A stretch of DNA of 64,000 bases from Acanthochlamys bracteata (GCA_019914995.1 CM034137.1:868001-932000), one strand, 5' to 3'. Shown: positions 1-13,882, counted from the stretch's first letter. Translations and numbers: made by a program. The notes: generated by a model not told the origin, from the sequence alone.

Positions 1-170
1 TGCTGTTTATCTATAAGCCAATAGTTATTGAGGAAAGCAATTTGTTGTAATTAATCAACTGAAAATGCATGAACGGAAGTGAAGATACTAACAAAAGCAC
101 GAGGAGCAAAAAAATTACATGAATGTTCAACTAATGTAAAATACAAACTACAGCGTTATACCTGCTTAAA

Positions 171-3100
171 CTATAGAGGTGGTCTCTTGAGCCCAGGCAT
201 CTGTCTTTGTTTGAGGAACTTGAGACACGTTCTCCTCTTCAGTAGAAAGACGAGGAATATGATCATGGAAAAAACTATTAGAAACATGCTTAAGTTTGTA
301 GTTCTTAGAAACTCGGCCCGCTCGTATCTCTTAGTGTAATCATGACTGCAGTCTAAAATTTTGTCATAACTTTCTGCTTTGCCAGAATACTCTTCCGGAT
401 CAAGAATGAAGTCCAAGTTCATAGCTTCACTTTCTAGCACGATATGTGTCGTCTTAGATTGAAAGCCAGGCAGACTAGCTGTAACTGCAAGAAGGAATGG
501 CAAATATTGATTCACATAAGCCGAATTTGGGCATAAACTGAAGCACAAACTTCGCTTTGATCCTCCAATTCAAAGCTGAGAACTAAATGGAAGTGGAAGC
601 AAACAAGGGCATCTAAGGGTGCGTTTGGCTAAACTTTTTCTAGTCTATTAAAATTCTTTTTTATTTCACATTTTTCAATAATTTTTTTTATAATATTCTA
701 CAAAATTTATTTAAAAATTTAAAAAATATGAAAAAATTCTACGTCATAAAATCTTATTATTGCTTATTTTTATTATTATTTTTTGAGATAAAAAATGAAA
801 AGCTCATTTATCAAAATAGGACAAAAATAAGCACTCCCAAACACCCCTCTAATGCTCTGCCACCAGGACAGAGTTATCTAAGAAGTTCAAATTACCTCTT
901 TGTACGGATTACTACATTGAACAAAGAACTAATTTCGTTGAAAGAATGAGTAGCTTTCAAGAACATACAATTTTCCGACATAAGCTTTTGGTTCTTTTCT
1001 GCTATTTAAAACAGCTATCGATGATCTAAAAATACAATAGTCGCCACACATCTCTTTAGAAAGCTAAAACCAATGTTGGTAGCCAAGCTTGAGCTTGGGT
1101 ATATGCATCGATATTCTTACAGTAACACCTAACACCAAATTGGGTTGTACCATTGTAATTTTCAAAGTTCTTACACTAACACCTAATACCAATCTGGAGT
1201 CTACCATTGTAATTTTGAGATTACGATAGCTGTGAGTAGAATGTCGTTAACAACCATAATGCCCTGATGAAAAATAAACAATATGCATATTTAAGAATTG
1301 AATAAAAAGAGTGCACACCTTCATAGCTTTCACCAGGTACAAGAAGACGATGATAATTGCCCAGTATTCTGCTAGCATTCAACTGCAAGGTGAACACAAA
1401 TTCCAGTTAGATGAAAATCACATTTTCTTTTAATTATTTTATTATTATTATTTATACATGTTCTACATTTTATTGGTTCAGGTCGAGTCCATACTTTAAT
1501 ACCAGTACACAAAGTTTCTTAAAGTTGTGATTCCCTTGCCATGTACAGCAAGCAAAACCATATAGATATTCCAGAGACGGTTTTCATTATAGTTTAAATT
1601 TTAGGAGTAAATCAAGCATACCTTGTAGTCAACCCCTTTAATAATCACAGAGGCTGGTAAAGGTTTGCCAGTTTCTGATGAAAATATTCTTCCATGAACA
1701 CCAGTCTGTAAATGAAAACTAATCAAGAGAGTGTAGCAACAAATGAAAGCCCACAAGTGATTACAATCTAGCCTTTTTGTAAAGCGTGGTGAAAGAACAG
1801 GAGAGAGAAAAGGCTCTTGATGAAAAAGCAGAAAATTTGGACAGCAATACAATAAGATTACCTTACCTTAATGACAGTGGCAATAAGATCTAACATGCTC
1901 TTTCTGTTGTGGTCGAAGAGGAGAGGAAGCTGCACACAATAGATTAATGAATAAAGAGGAACATCTAAATAGAATACTTTCCAAAATCATCAACATCATA
2001 CTCAAAAGGCTCTACATGATAGAACAATAGTACAATACACAATCTTCAACTACTTCTAAAACTGACTTTCCTTAAAAATTAACTCTTGAAGGTACTTAAT
2101 CCAAATAACTTGCTATTCCACTAGATTATGTGATATAACAGAAAGTGGAACTTTCTATGCTCTCTACTTCTTTCTGGTTTTTATAGGATGAATTCAGAGC
2201 TAGTTTCCATCAAACAGCTCTTATGTGTTTAGTTATCACACACCTCAGTATTTTGCATCCTATAATTAGTATAGAAACCCCAAAAAGCCGAAGAAACTTA
2301 AAATAAGAAATCAAATACGATCACCAATCTGCATGCTTAACTCATCTGGTTCCAACGGAGAGATATAAAACCAAATACAATTGCATTGGTACAACTCAGA
2401 ACTGCTGATTTGACAAACCTCGCTTGCTTTTGGCCACTTTACATCACTGATTTCCAATGTCAATTCAAAGCAGCCACCATGAATATAGTTCCAATCTTGC
2501 ATACCGCCATAGATAGGATACCTAAAGCAAATGGGGAGTAGCTTTTAAATTGAAATGAGCACAAAGGTAAGACCACTATGCCAAAAGAAAGATTGTAAGA
2601 CTTACCATAATGCTCCATTTGTAATACCCCCATCAAACTCTTTGCTCAGGGACATATTGTAGTGAGAGCGACTATATACACTTGCCATGTAACGAAAGGT
2701 CTTGTCATCAGGGCATGCATAATAGTGCTTCCTGGAATAGGTACCGGTTAAAAATAGAGTAATTTCAAGGCAGAAAGCGCAAATGGTGAGGTGAAGACGT
2801 TGGTGCAACTACAATCTTTTCTTTCACAACAATTACATGGCTCACTCCATAGAGGCTCAGAAGTCACATCTTACAGTATCGTCAAAGTAAATGTAATTTT
2901 TCCAATGTGTGCAATTTCTATTTTGATGTTCAGGGTCCTCTGTATTTTTACAAACAAGTGAGATACATAAATCACATCAAGGATTCTAGACTCATGGTTG
3001 TTCTAGACAAAGTCAAATAGCTGGACATGATCTAACAAACAAAACAGCAACCACTATACATTAGATCACGAAATTATGTTCTAGGCCTTAATTAGCCATT

Positions 3101-6100
3101 GTGCTTAATTCCAAAATTTAATAATTGATTGACTAATGACCACAAACGACCAAATTTCGACCATGAAGGTTGAGCTCTGGCTGGTGCTTAGCTATCTTCT
3201 TCAGTAGGCCCTTGATTAACCATTTTACTTAAATCTTAATCTAACTTAATTACCACAAACAACCAAAAATGAACCACATCTTAGGTTAGTGTCAATACTT
3301 TCTGTTGTAGATGGTTTTTAACATTAGCTACCTTGTTTAGGAGTAAGCTTGTCAAATTTCAGTAAGCCTAACCCTAGATATTTTACACAAGCATTTAGGA
3401 AATTTGCTTCAAAGAACTCAGTAGACATCCATCTTTGGCTGAATGATGTCCGCTTGACCAAAATAGAAAAATTTTTGTTAAAAGAAAACAATTACCAGTA
3501 CAAATCTTGTAAGTTTAGATGCCCATTCTTCGAAGTCAGTCTCATGAAGTAATATCATGAATACAATCACAGACAAATACAAAAACAACGATGAAAAAAC
3601 TTAAACACTCAGGCTTGTGCAAGGATTGAAATACTAGCATCCAGGTGAAGGAAAAGGGAATCAGATCCAGACAACAACCTTACATCATTTGAGCCATCCC
3701 ATGGATAATTTGCAACAAGTGCACCCTGCGTAAAAGATGAATAACGGCCTAATCAGAGGACTTTACTGTATGGACAGTTATCCTTCCAAATGTATTACAC
3801 ACAGCTAACTCTCACTTGCTCTCAAGAACACACACATCAGATGTAGAAAGATAATATCATTTTAGTAAGGATGCAATGCAGCATTAACAAAAATGGAAGC
3901 CACTTCTGATTTGAGACATTAATCAAAATATCCCAATGTTGTAAAAGGAGTATAGATAGCAACTGTTAGTGTGTGCTGCATCTCATATAAACATTTGACC
4001 GTTTGACACACTTTCTTTGAAAGATAATACCGGTAAATTACCAAAAATAAGAATAACAAGGCTCTATATGTTCCTAACCAAAGTGGAGTGAAACAGGCAA
4101 CTCAAGACGAGAAGAAATACTAAGAGATAGTTTATCCTCTATAAAATAGATAACCGTTACATGTACACATAAATTTCCAAGAACAATTACAGATAGCTGG
4201 ACAGGATAAAAAACAACTCCACCTAAGCTGGTTCATTCACACAGTCAGTCCTAACCACGGGTAAGGAAGGAGGTTGGCGTTAGGTTGGCAGCAACCCCTA
4301 AGACCTTGTCTGATCTTTATAAAATTAGAATCTTTATAGAAGGATCCTTGTGGCCCACCCATTTAGTGAGATACGGCTTGATCGAAGAATGGTAGAACTA
4401 AAGCATGGAATTTCTTGAAATTCTTACACGAAAAATAACAAATCCAGCTCCATGAAAGACTGCATTATGACTACCAAAGAACTTTAATCTATGCACCTTC
4501 CTGAATAGACTTTAACCTAAAGGACAAGAACCAGATAAGGAACATACTCCATGTAAACTTGCAGAAGCCGTAAAACTCCTTTTCTTGATCCAATTCATGA
4601 TTGCTCTGGTCTCCGGTTGTCTTACATCGAGCTCATTGTTTATAGGAAAAATCTGAGCAGGTATTATATCAAAAGACAACAGGAATCTGTTAGTTGTAAG
4701 ATTTGATTAAGACGTACATCAAAAGTGAATTGCAACTGAGCACACAAACAGTGCTTACTTGATCAGGAAAATCTCGGTTTAGATCAACATTGTTTGCATT
4801 TCCACGTCTTCTAAGCGCAAATCCATCAGGATTCATTGTCGGAAGGATGTGAAGGTGAACTTTATTTACAATTAATGTCACCTACCAAATAGATAATAAT
4901 GTTTGGAATATATAGTAAGACAGAAAAAGATGTGACACAAATGAAAATGCAATGGCTCTATAGTTAGGGCAGAGGGTATATATAATTAAAGCAAAAAAAG
5001 GATTAAAAGAGCATATGCCTATAAGATTTATGGTGATGAGCATTAAGTCTTTATAGGACTTGGTGTCGAGACACGGCCTAATATGATGATACATAGTTCC
5101 ATGAGAATTGGCTGATTTGTTAATGCATTTAAATGAGTGCACAGGAAAACTACCACCATATCCGAAAGAAATGCATAACGTCTTACTTCGTAAATAAAAT
5201 TTAAACAATCGACTAATCAGCAGCTGAGACAGATTTGCACCATTCTACCTTATAAGAGATATACAGCACTTAAAAAAGATTCGAGAATTATTATTTACCG
5301 ATTATAGTATAGAAATTGGACAAACAAAAACAAAAAGAAACCAAATAAAAGAATATTCCAGTCCAGTACCAAGGGATCCTTCTTGTAGTTATCACACAAC
5401 CAATTCACCAAGCGCATCAGCAACTCTCTTCCCACTGGTTCATCACCATGGACATTGCCTATAAACTACAATGCAAAAGAATACAATCTTATTTAGTATA
5501 TTTGTTTGCTTCCATGTATTTAACTTCATAAGACTTCCCTATAATTCTATTAATGAAGTAAGAAGTTTGACCACTTGTGATATAATCATAAACACAAGCC
5601 CATAACCAAAATTCAGAGGAAATCCTTATCAGGCAACTCATCCACAATCAGTCTTACATGCAATTAAATTGATAGTGCAATGGAGGATAAGACTGCAGGA
5701 AATTTAACAAAAGAAGAGGAATTTTTATGCAACATGCTAGGACATTCTTTGACCAAATAAGCTATTTCATGAGGAACAGAGTACATTGTGTAGACAAAAG
5801 TTCTACTACCAGTCAAAATTACAAGACGCTGCAGTCATTTGCTTCCTGGTTTATGCAAAGTCAATGTATCTGCAGATGGAGCATTCTTGTTAAAATACAT
5901 GACCAGTGCAAAAACTTCAGAGTTCATGCCATAGGAAGTCTAACAAGACTCTTAGCTCGACTGATTCTGTCATATTGTAAATCTAAAGCAATTAATGCGT
6001 ACTATTTGCAGACTAAGGAATAAATATTTCCAACTTATGAGCAAACCTTCCTAAAACCCAGATTTTGAGCCTAGTTGACTGACCTTGAATGCAGGTTCAG

Positions 6101-7208
6101 CTTCTTCTTGACCAGGCTTGTCCGCTATCTCCATGACCAACTACAGTAGTTTCGAAAAGAAAATTGGATATCAAGAACCAGAGCAAAAAATCAAGGAAGG
6201 TACAAATAATACCTAAAAATACATATATCTATTTAGAATGGACGTACTTACCAAAGGAAGTCCTTGTACACTCTCTCCAATGCTGGTAGATTTCAATAAT
6301 CCCTCAAAGAGAGAATAAAGAAGATAAGCATAGAAAACTTCCAATTGGGAAATTTATATAACAGTCTGATAAATGGTATTGGACATTATTGGCTAAAAAA
6401 TTAGTAGCTAATTGGGAAAAAAACCAGCAACAACTTGGTTCAGCTGCTTGCTAGACTTGCAAGACGAGGCGATAGCATATCATGAGTAAGAAAAAACAAC
6501 ATACAAAGTAATCACCGAACATAACACAGAACTTGCAATATAACATACCTGTAGATCCTAGAGATATTAGAACATCTGTCACCAAATTCTTTCATAGCCC
6601 TTTCAAGTTCAGAGTTACTCATGTACCCAATTGTCATTTCTTCGCTGTAATTGATAAAGGGGTACCCTCTTATAATTTTACCGCTTACATCCATGCTTAG
6701 GTGCATGCAAAATCAAAGACGAAATAATCAATAACATGAAAGTCTAGCCGCGACACATACGTTATAGGGGGCTCTTTTTCCTGAAGCAAACGCCTAGTCA
6801 GTAAGCTCGTGTTGTGATAGTTATAACCTGCCATTCAATTGGAAAACTGAAAATGCCAGCTAACAAGAACAAAAGACCTTAATGATGCATGTTACAGATA
6901 GAGAACTAAAGTTTCCTTCACAGGTTTTCGAAAGCTAAGAGATAAATCAAGCAATCAACAATAGTTCGGAAGAACACGGATCAAGGAACATCATCATACG
7001 AGAAAAGAAGAAAATCCAACCAGAGCAACGGTATGAATCAAAATTGGGAAATCTATTCTGCTTTCCACCAAAAAGTTAGAGAAAGAGAACGAGAAAAGAG
7101 ATCAGAAGCACCTTGTCGGATCGGTATCCGGTCGCGGGCTTCGGGGAGCACAGCAGAAGAGAGACGCATGAAGGAGAACACAAGCAACGAGAGGAAGACA
7201 AACTCCAT
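171..7208 (-). CDS. SOL1: Zinc carboxypeptidase, SOL1 / carboxypeptidase D-like (15 coding exons)
   Basis: M14-family metallocarboxypeptidase. In Arabidopsis SOL1 removes the C-terminal Arg/Lys from CLE proproteins in the endomembrane system. Deduced exons (minus, high to low): 7208-7112, 6783-6771 (13 nt), 6695-6549, 6282-6252, 6140-6084, 5465-5370, 4881-4759, 4652-4548, 3725-3679, 2731-2606, 2521-2419, 1929-1867, 1705-1622, 1382-1319, 484-171; total 1470 nt, 489 aa. The N-terminus is a hydrophobic signal peptide (MEFVFLSLLVFSFMRLSSAV). Zinc ligands sit in NVHGDEP (about H121, E124) and SLHGG (about H222). NPDG and NRDFPDQ form the substrate pocket, and the catalytic Glu is in FELTLEIS (about E304). 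A transthyretin-like domain follows. A single C-terminal transmembrane helix (LSMFLIVFSMIIFLVFLL) ends in a basic tail, giving type I topology. Exons 1-2 are the least certain because the second is a 13-nt microexon chosen to keep frame. Confidence 0.93.
617..847. mobile_element. AT-rich MITE-like element in last intron of the SOL1-like gene
   Basis: About 230 bp of AT-rich DNA bounded by imperfect inverted ends. The left end reads GGGTGCGTTTGGC and the right end, reverse-complemented, reads GGGTGTTTGGGAGTGCTTAT. TCTAA occurs on both sides. It has no coding capacity and its ends match the element at 48477-48700 and several others in this window. Confidence 0.6.
1113..1221. repeat. Two-copy tandem repeat, about 54 bp unit
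   Basis: The segments 1113-1166 and 1167-1221 are diverged direct copies. Both contain TTCTTACA followed by TAACACCTAA and end with ACCATTGTAATTTT. The repeat lies inside the last intron of the SOL1-like gene and is probably neutral. Confidence 0.75.
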
Positions 7209-10200
7209 AGCATCTCTCTATCTCTCTGAAGCTTTCACGAACAGACCGGTGAATAATAGAACTGAAAAGCTTTCGAGAGTTTGTAGATAGGTAGATTTTA
7301 GATTACGCGAGCAGAAGGTGAACCAGATCGCTGACCAGGAACACGAGATTGACTTTTCTGTTGTGTTATTAACCGCACGGTGGGGTGTTATACTATGGTT
7401 GCGTTTGCTTGAGCTTATTAAACGTTGTTTTTAAAATTTTTTTTTATTTTATATTTTTTAATATATATTTTATTTAAAATTTATAATAAAATTTAAAAAA
7501 TATAAAAAAATTCTACAAAATAAAATATTATTATTACATATTTTTAATATTTTTAAAAATAAAAAAAATAAAATTTATTTTTCAAAAAAAAAATAAAAAT
7601 ACAAGCTCTATTTCATAAACTCTCCCTGTACTTATATTTTTCTTTTTCTACACTTTTCTAGTTTGTAGGATTAGACCACTAATAACAGATTTTTTCAATA
7701 TCAGCAGTTTCTGAGTTGGTATGGCGTAATCTGATCCTACTAAAAACAGGTAATAACTACTGCCTGCACTTGCAAGTTACAACACAAATTTCAGGCAAGC
7801 GCATTTATCACCAGAAATAACTTGTGTGGATCTTTTCTGGAGTCAAGGGTAGGAACTTAAAGGTACATTATCCTTAACAACAGATAGATTTATGTGGAAA
7901 TTCTGTACAAGAAAAAGAGCCAACAACAAGAAGAGTGAATTAGAACCAAAATTTTGAATCTAAAAATAGTTAGCCAGCCAAAGTGCAGCACCTTTTAATT
8001 TCAATAAAAATTAAAGTTAAGCTTACTACCCAAATAACAGAAACGGAAGACTACTTCATAAAGGTAGATCCAAAAAAAATTATATACAACTCATTCTGAA
8101 AAAATGGACCTTGTGAATTTGCACTTCACGTCCAAATTGCTGAAGTTGGCTTCAACGCAAAAACATAAGTAATAAAGAAGTTTGTGACAATAAGACATTG
8201 AAAGTAAGGAGGAAACCAAGCAACCCAACTGTTCCACATAGTTCTCAAAATTGAGGGAGGGAACACCCAAAAAACGCAATTTGGGTGGAAAAGGAAATCA
8301 TAAAAAATAACTTAGCACTAGATAGAGAAACTCTTATATCGCTAGCAACATAGGATAACAAAAAGACAGTGAATTAAAGGATTTAACCTCACAAAAATCC
8401 AGCAATTAACTCAAAATTCCGACCAATTTTGGTCACAAATCCATATCACAACTGGAAGAGTAAAAGCTAAGAGATAGACAGCTAGGTAGATAACGACTAA
8501 TTCCGTTAAAGGGTATAATATCCTTAACAAAAATCAAATTTGCTATAGAAATCAAATCCATACAAGAAAAGGAACTAGAGAATTCAAATAACAATGTATC
8601 GGAAGAGACACGATTTACTTATCCTTTGATCTCCAAATCTCTCCTGCATGCAATTGAAATTGTCGCACTTTTGCAGCTCTGAAGCAGTTCGATCTCTAGA
8701 TTGTGGTTTGGAGGAGCCGAACTCCGTTGCGAGAATTGAAATTAGGGTTTCTCACAGCCGGCGATCTAGATCGCACACTCGCCACAGAACTCTAATGGCA
8801 ACTTTTGGCTTGTGTAAAGAAGATGGCGGGAATTATAAAATTGTGAATGGCTTGAGTAAGTAATTATAGGAGAGAGATCCCATGATTAGTAGCGTTACGG
8901 GCTTTAATTTGGGCTACTGAATTGGGCTTGTCGCTTTGTTAATTCGTATTGCGGACCATAGTGGCCTTTAATTGACAAGGCTCATAATTTATATATTAAA
9001 CAATTTTAGGAAAACTTTTGAACTAGTTCTTTAAAAACTGCATAATTTTTATTTTAACAAAGTCAGAAACAAGTACAATTAGTTTCTTTTTATTTTTTTA
9101 ATATATTCAATTACATACAATATCTTGAATGATTTTTTTCCAATTAAACGCAATTTCGATAAAGGACATCTGTGTTAGTGTACATAGCAACCAAAAACAG
9201 CTGTAAGAAAAAACTGCCCCCCTTCAGCCACAGCTGATTACAATATTAAGCAAGATAACGAAAAAGGCTCTTCAAAAACCTGGAGTAGCAAGTAGAAAGT
9301 AACCCAGAAGAATAGCTTTCACAACACTAACACAAAGTAGAAAACGACAACACGAGTAGAAACGAAAGGATCAGATAATTGTCAAACATATTCCGGGTGT
9401 TTTACTCCAACCTAAAAAATTGACTTTCTCCCGCCAAAAAATTACCTTCAGATAATCTAAAATGACTTTACGCTTACTTTCACAAATTCACTCTCATGAA
9501 TTCACTTCAAATTTATTTTCCAACAACTCACTGTGAACTCACTTTTTAAAAGCTTACTTCTGCTCAAAATAAACGTCGTCCCCATCATGATCGATCAGAA
9601 GATCTAGGAAAATTACAAATGCTCAAGAATATTCATAAACTGCACAAAAGTTATAATGAAGCTACAGCTGCTTTTACACAAGTAAAGCATCTCTCATGTC
9701 TTGGTATGCATCATGTCAACAACAATAGCATTGATAATAGAAGTTGATTGATAGAGTTCATTTACCATAAAGATTCCAGACACCATTTTTCAAAAAAAGG
9801 TGGTAAAATAGATGCATCCCAGGAAAAGGGCAAATGATGAGTAGCATATACCAGCCCGTCAGACAAAACAAGTTGTTCTACAAAATGCAGCTAGCACTGT
9901 AAACTTAGCAAAGAAGAAATTATTGTTCAATATACTTAATAGCATAACAGAAACCCTAACCAAATATAAAATAAAGCATATTAGCTGAAAATTCGATAGT
10001 TGGATCCATGAAGCTTTTATACCCAAGTAAAAGTCATTGCAAACAAAGATGTAGCAAGCAGACCTAGTATATGCTGGTGGACCAACAATGCTCCATGCAA
10101 AGCTACCCAATTCACCTACACACTGAAGAAGAAATAAATTATTCATTAATCAAGACATTCCTGCTAGTTAATCATAATGCTACCTTATCAGTATGAGCTC

Positions 10201-10629
10201 ATGCACCATGAAGACACCCTAGTACTAATATCAAGAAGCTCGAAGATCTTTGTTCCAGAAGGCTACAGACTTACACAAACTAAATGAATACATTAACATA
10301 GAAGTACCAAGAATGTGTTGCTTAGAAGAGAACTCCACCCACCACCTCCAAATTTGCAAACAAGATAATTATTCGCTATAAAATGCACAAACTTACTCCA
10401 AGTGCATAAAAACTGCTATAACAACTAATCTAATACCTAAGCTATGCATAAATAACTATTAACAAATTCAAGCACAATCCTAGGACGTATACTTTGACAC
10501 AACTGATAAACCAAACTGTACAATCACTTAAACACAACCAACCTATCGAAGCAAGACCCTTTAACCTTATTATTCCCAAACCAAGCATAGAATATTATAG
10601 TCCATACCAGCACAAGTACCCAATTCAAT
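7209..10629. other. Intergenic region, no confident gene
   Basis: This stretch holds the 5' flank of the SOL1-like gene, a MITE-like element at 7397-7625, and AT-rich DNA up to the 3' end of the A20/AN1 gene. Reading the minus strand from about 8880 down to 7650 shows a leader-like segment. It contains GAGAAACCCTAATTTC, a motif common in plant 5' UTRs, and possible splice sites, but no conserved or long reading frame. It could be a non-coding transcription unit or an unrecognised small gene. Nothing else is supported. Confidence 0.4.
7397..7625. mobile_element. AT-rich MITE-like element upstream of the SOL1-like gene
   Basis: An A/T-dominated block whose left end (GGTTGCGTTTGCTTGAGCTTATT) pairs roughly with a right end reading GGGAGAGTTTATGAAATAGAGCTT when reverse-complemented. 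The internal layout resembles the other AT-rich elements of the window. The ends are diverged and no clear target duplication was found, so it is a weaker member. Confidence 0.4.
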
Positions 10630-11127
10630 TCAAATCTTATCGACTTTGTCAGCCATGATGACCGGGTTAGCCTTGGCGATAGCACCCTGCGCCGCCGTCT
10701 TGTAATCAAACTCGCATCCATGCTTGTCAGAGTATCTATGCACAGAGCAGAAGACATCACCGCACCGACACTTGAACCCCATGAGTCCCACCTTCTTATT
10801 ACAGAAGCTGCACCTGTTCGTTGGCTTCTTCTTCTTAATCTCTTCGACAAACGAGCCTTCTTCGGTCACCGGAACCTTCTCTGAGCTCTCCGCCCGGAAA
10901 CTCTCTTCAAATTTGATCTTCTCGGATTCATCGACAGGTTTCTTCGATGAATTAAGGATTGTCTCAATTGAACTGGAGAGAAGAATACCACGGTAACACT
11001 TGGAGCAAAAATTATTTGTTGCAGAACTACCAAAGAATCCACAACCGTTCGCGCAGAGCTTCGGTATCTGCGGCGACTGGAATTCTGTCTCCTCCGCTTC
11101 TCTCTTCTGGTGCCTCTCCTGCTCCAT
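10630..11127 (-). CDS. SAP: A20/AN1 zinc-finger stress-associated protein
   Basis: Single-exon gene for a 165-aa stress-associated protein. It has an N-terminal A20 finger (C25, C29, C41, C44 in CANGCGFFGSSATNNFCSKC) and a C-terminal AN1 finger (C106, C109, C120, C122, C127, H130, H136, C138). A low-complexity, Lys/Glu-rich linker joins them. This is the standard length and layout of plant SAPs, which bind ubiquitin through A20, can act as E3 ligases through AN1, and are usually induced by cold, drought or salt. The start at 11127 is the first ATG in the frame and is followed directly by the A20-containing domain. No intron interrupts the CDS, as is typical for the family. The exact SAP number cannot be assigned from the sequence alone. 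Confidence 0.95.
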   Translation of the reverse strand: MEQERHQKREAEETEFQSPQIPKLCANGCGFFGSSATNNFCSKCYRGILLSSSIETILNSSKKPVDESEKIKFEESFRAESSEKVPVTEEGSFVEEIKKKKPTNRCSFCNKKVGLMGFKCRCGDVFCSVHRYSDKHGCEFDYKTAAQGAIAKANPVIMADKVDKI

Positions 11128-13800
11128 GGCTAATCTCTCTCGTTTCTTTCACCAAATTCAGTCGAAAAAGTTCGATTTTACGATTAAATTATACTCCAAA
11201 CAGAATAGAGTTATATTGGATCGAAATTCTTCAATTGGAAACAATCATAGAATTTTGAGCCCCAAATCGAATTCGAGATCGATCGAGATAGATCGGCGAA
11301 GAAGAATCGGAGGTGGAAAGAGCAGAGCTATCGTGGAATTCAGGTGGAGCGATTTATTTGTCGTACTAAAGGAGAAAATTTTTAATTAACGGACCATAAT
11401 TGGTTGTAAGTTACGTGGACGGATGAGATTCTTCGGAAGGAGGTGGTGATGACTTTAGATTACGTCTCCTGTTACATAATTACTTGTCATTTAAGACCAT
11501 CGTAAACCTTTTAAGCACCGTTGGCCCCTAAGTATAGAGAATTTTGCGAATTAAATAAGGAGAGTCCAAGTAAGCAAAAAGGGTTGGGAATCAAATTCAA
11601 CTCATATGAACAATCATCTAGTTTGACAAATATCTACATAATTCATCTGACTATTTTAATTTTTAAATTGTTTTTAAATTAAAATAAATATTAAATTTAG
11701 ATTAAACTTTTTTTTTTTCAAAAGTTTACATTCAAAAAAATTAAAGTTTACTTTCAAATTCAATTTTATACAAATTAAATACAAAAGTTTATGAAACTCA
11801 CTTTAAAATTATAAATTTAATATCAAAATAAATACGCTCTTTATGTTAGATTAGTCGTTAGTAATTTAACTTTAAAAATTAGTTCAAAAAGTGAAATACT
11901 CAAATTTATAAATAATCATTCAGTTTGGTAAAAGCAATATCATACAATTTAACAACTTTAACAACCAAAGTTATTAAGAGTGTTTATAAATAAACATTTT
12001 TATAATAAAATATATTTGAGATATTTTAGAAAGGAATTTTATTTTTTGATTTTAAAAACATAATAGAAATAAGTAATAATATAATTTTATAATATAATTT
12101 TCTGTATTTTAATATTTTTAAATATAAAATATTATTAAAAATACAAAAATAAAAATTTTGAAACAAATGCAATGCTTTTCAAATGCAATGCAAGACGAGC
12201 TGTTAGTGCTTGTCAGAGGTTAACTGGTTAAGGACTTGTAATCTAATACCATCGATAGAAACAAATTTGTGGCCCATGAAGTTAAGATCAGTGTGTAAAT
12301 CCAATAGATAAGTGGTGCGATTGGCTAAATTTTTCAAAAAAATAATTTTTTTAATTTTAATTTTTAATATATATATTTTAAAATATGCATAAATTTTATT
12401 TAAAATTTTAAAAATCTAATTAAATCTACATAATAAAATATATTATGATTATTATTTAATTAAAAATATAAAATTTTATTTTTTAAATAAATAAAAATAC
12501 CTTTCGTTATTAAATTTTTTATTTTAATAGCATTTTCAAAAGCCGCCGAGATAACACCAAGTCCTTTTTATGTTTCGTTCTTTGATTTTAAAGCTCGCGA
12601 AGGAAATACAGTTATGAGCTTACAAGAATAAAAAACTTTTCGGGTATGTTTTCGGTCGACCAGAATTTTAATTTTTTTGTCAAAATTAAAATTTTGAAGA
12701 ATTCATACGCTTTATTTGTATAAAAAATTAGAAATTCTATTTCCACAAATAAAACTCTATTCTAAATTTTTTAAAGTACAATTTTATTTTTTAATTTTTA
12801 ACTCAATTTTAATAATAACTAAAATATAAAAATTAAACTCTATTTTTAACTTATTTTTAAAAAAATTCTATTTTTTATTTATGTAAAATTTAATTACGGA
12901 TATTTAAAATACATACTTTCAAAAAATTTATTTATTAGGTATGTTTTTCTATCTAATAATTTAATTTTATCTGTAAAATTATTCTAAATTTACAAAAATA
13001 TATAAAAAATATTTCAATTATTTCTTTCTAAAGAATATAAAATCAATACTAATTATAATAATCTATTTTTAATAGCATTATTTTCAATTACTTACATGGT
13101 CTTGGCAGTCTTGCTTCCATATCAATTCTTTTTTTTAGTTGAATAATATTTTTTCTTTGCCGCGGGACTCTCTACTTCAATCAAATGAAGAGATTTTGAT
13201 AGCAATTTTGTTGGTTGTAGGGACGTCTTGAAGTATTCATAAATAGAGCTTATTTAAATAAAAAACATTTTAAAAATTTTGAGAAATATATTTAATTTAA
13301 TTTTAAAAATAATAAAATTAAACATATAAAAATATATAATATTAAATCTTTATATTTTAATATTTAAAAAAAATATAAATTACTGTGAAATATTTATTCA
13401 AAAACATAAATTACTTGCTGACACGAACGCTAAAGAATTCTTATTTTGTTTGCTTGAGAGTAATTAAATACTGCAATTCGATTTAAAGTTTCAGATTGTT
13501 ATAAAAAATGTATAAGAAGAGATAAAGACACGTAGGTTCGTTTTACTGGTTCTTATTTTACTGATTGTTTCTACTTTTTCCGCCGTAATTAAAATTCTAA
13601 AAAGTTTATAATTATTTGTATAAAAATTAGAAAGTTTAATTTTACCCACAAAAATTTAATTCAATTTTAATATTTGTACATCTGTTAATATAGTTTCATT
13701 TTTTAATTTCTAACTTATTTTAAAAAATAATTTATTTCTTTAGTTATTTCCTTGTGTTTTAATTTATTTGTTTAGTTGTCAAAACTCCACCACCAATAAT
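11128..13800. other. AT-rich intergenic region
   Basis: After the leader of the A20/AN1 gene (to about 11390) the region is extremely AT-rich and has no reading frame worth reporting. Degenerate blocks at about 11975-12190 and 12312-12546 resemble the AT-rich MITE-like family. For example, the second starts GTGGTGCGATTGGC and ends with a CAAAAGCCGCC-like sequence. They are too diverged for firm boundaries. Confidence 0.45.
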
Positions 13801-13817
13801 GATAAACCGAGAACGAG

Positions 13818-13826
13818 AAAATATCT
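13818..13826 (+). promoter_or_regulatory. Evening element upstream of GIGANTEA
   Basis: The exact 9-bp evening element AAAATATCT lies about 1.27 kb before the GIGANTEA ATG. It is probably only a few hundred bases before the transcription start, because the leader carries at least one intron in this family. CCA1/LHY and RVE factors bind this motif in Arabidopsis evening-phased genes, including GI. Confidence 0.65.
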
Positions 13827-13882
13827 CATGCCCGTTCAACTGCCCGGTCTACTTGTTGTTCATCCCAACCGCTAGTTATTCC

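Noticed and set aside
8648-8863. 71-codon plus-strand frame
   Set aside because: It runs against a leader-like sequence on the minus strand, has no recognisable motif and contains TAA/TGA-free composition by chance.
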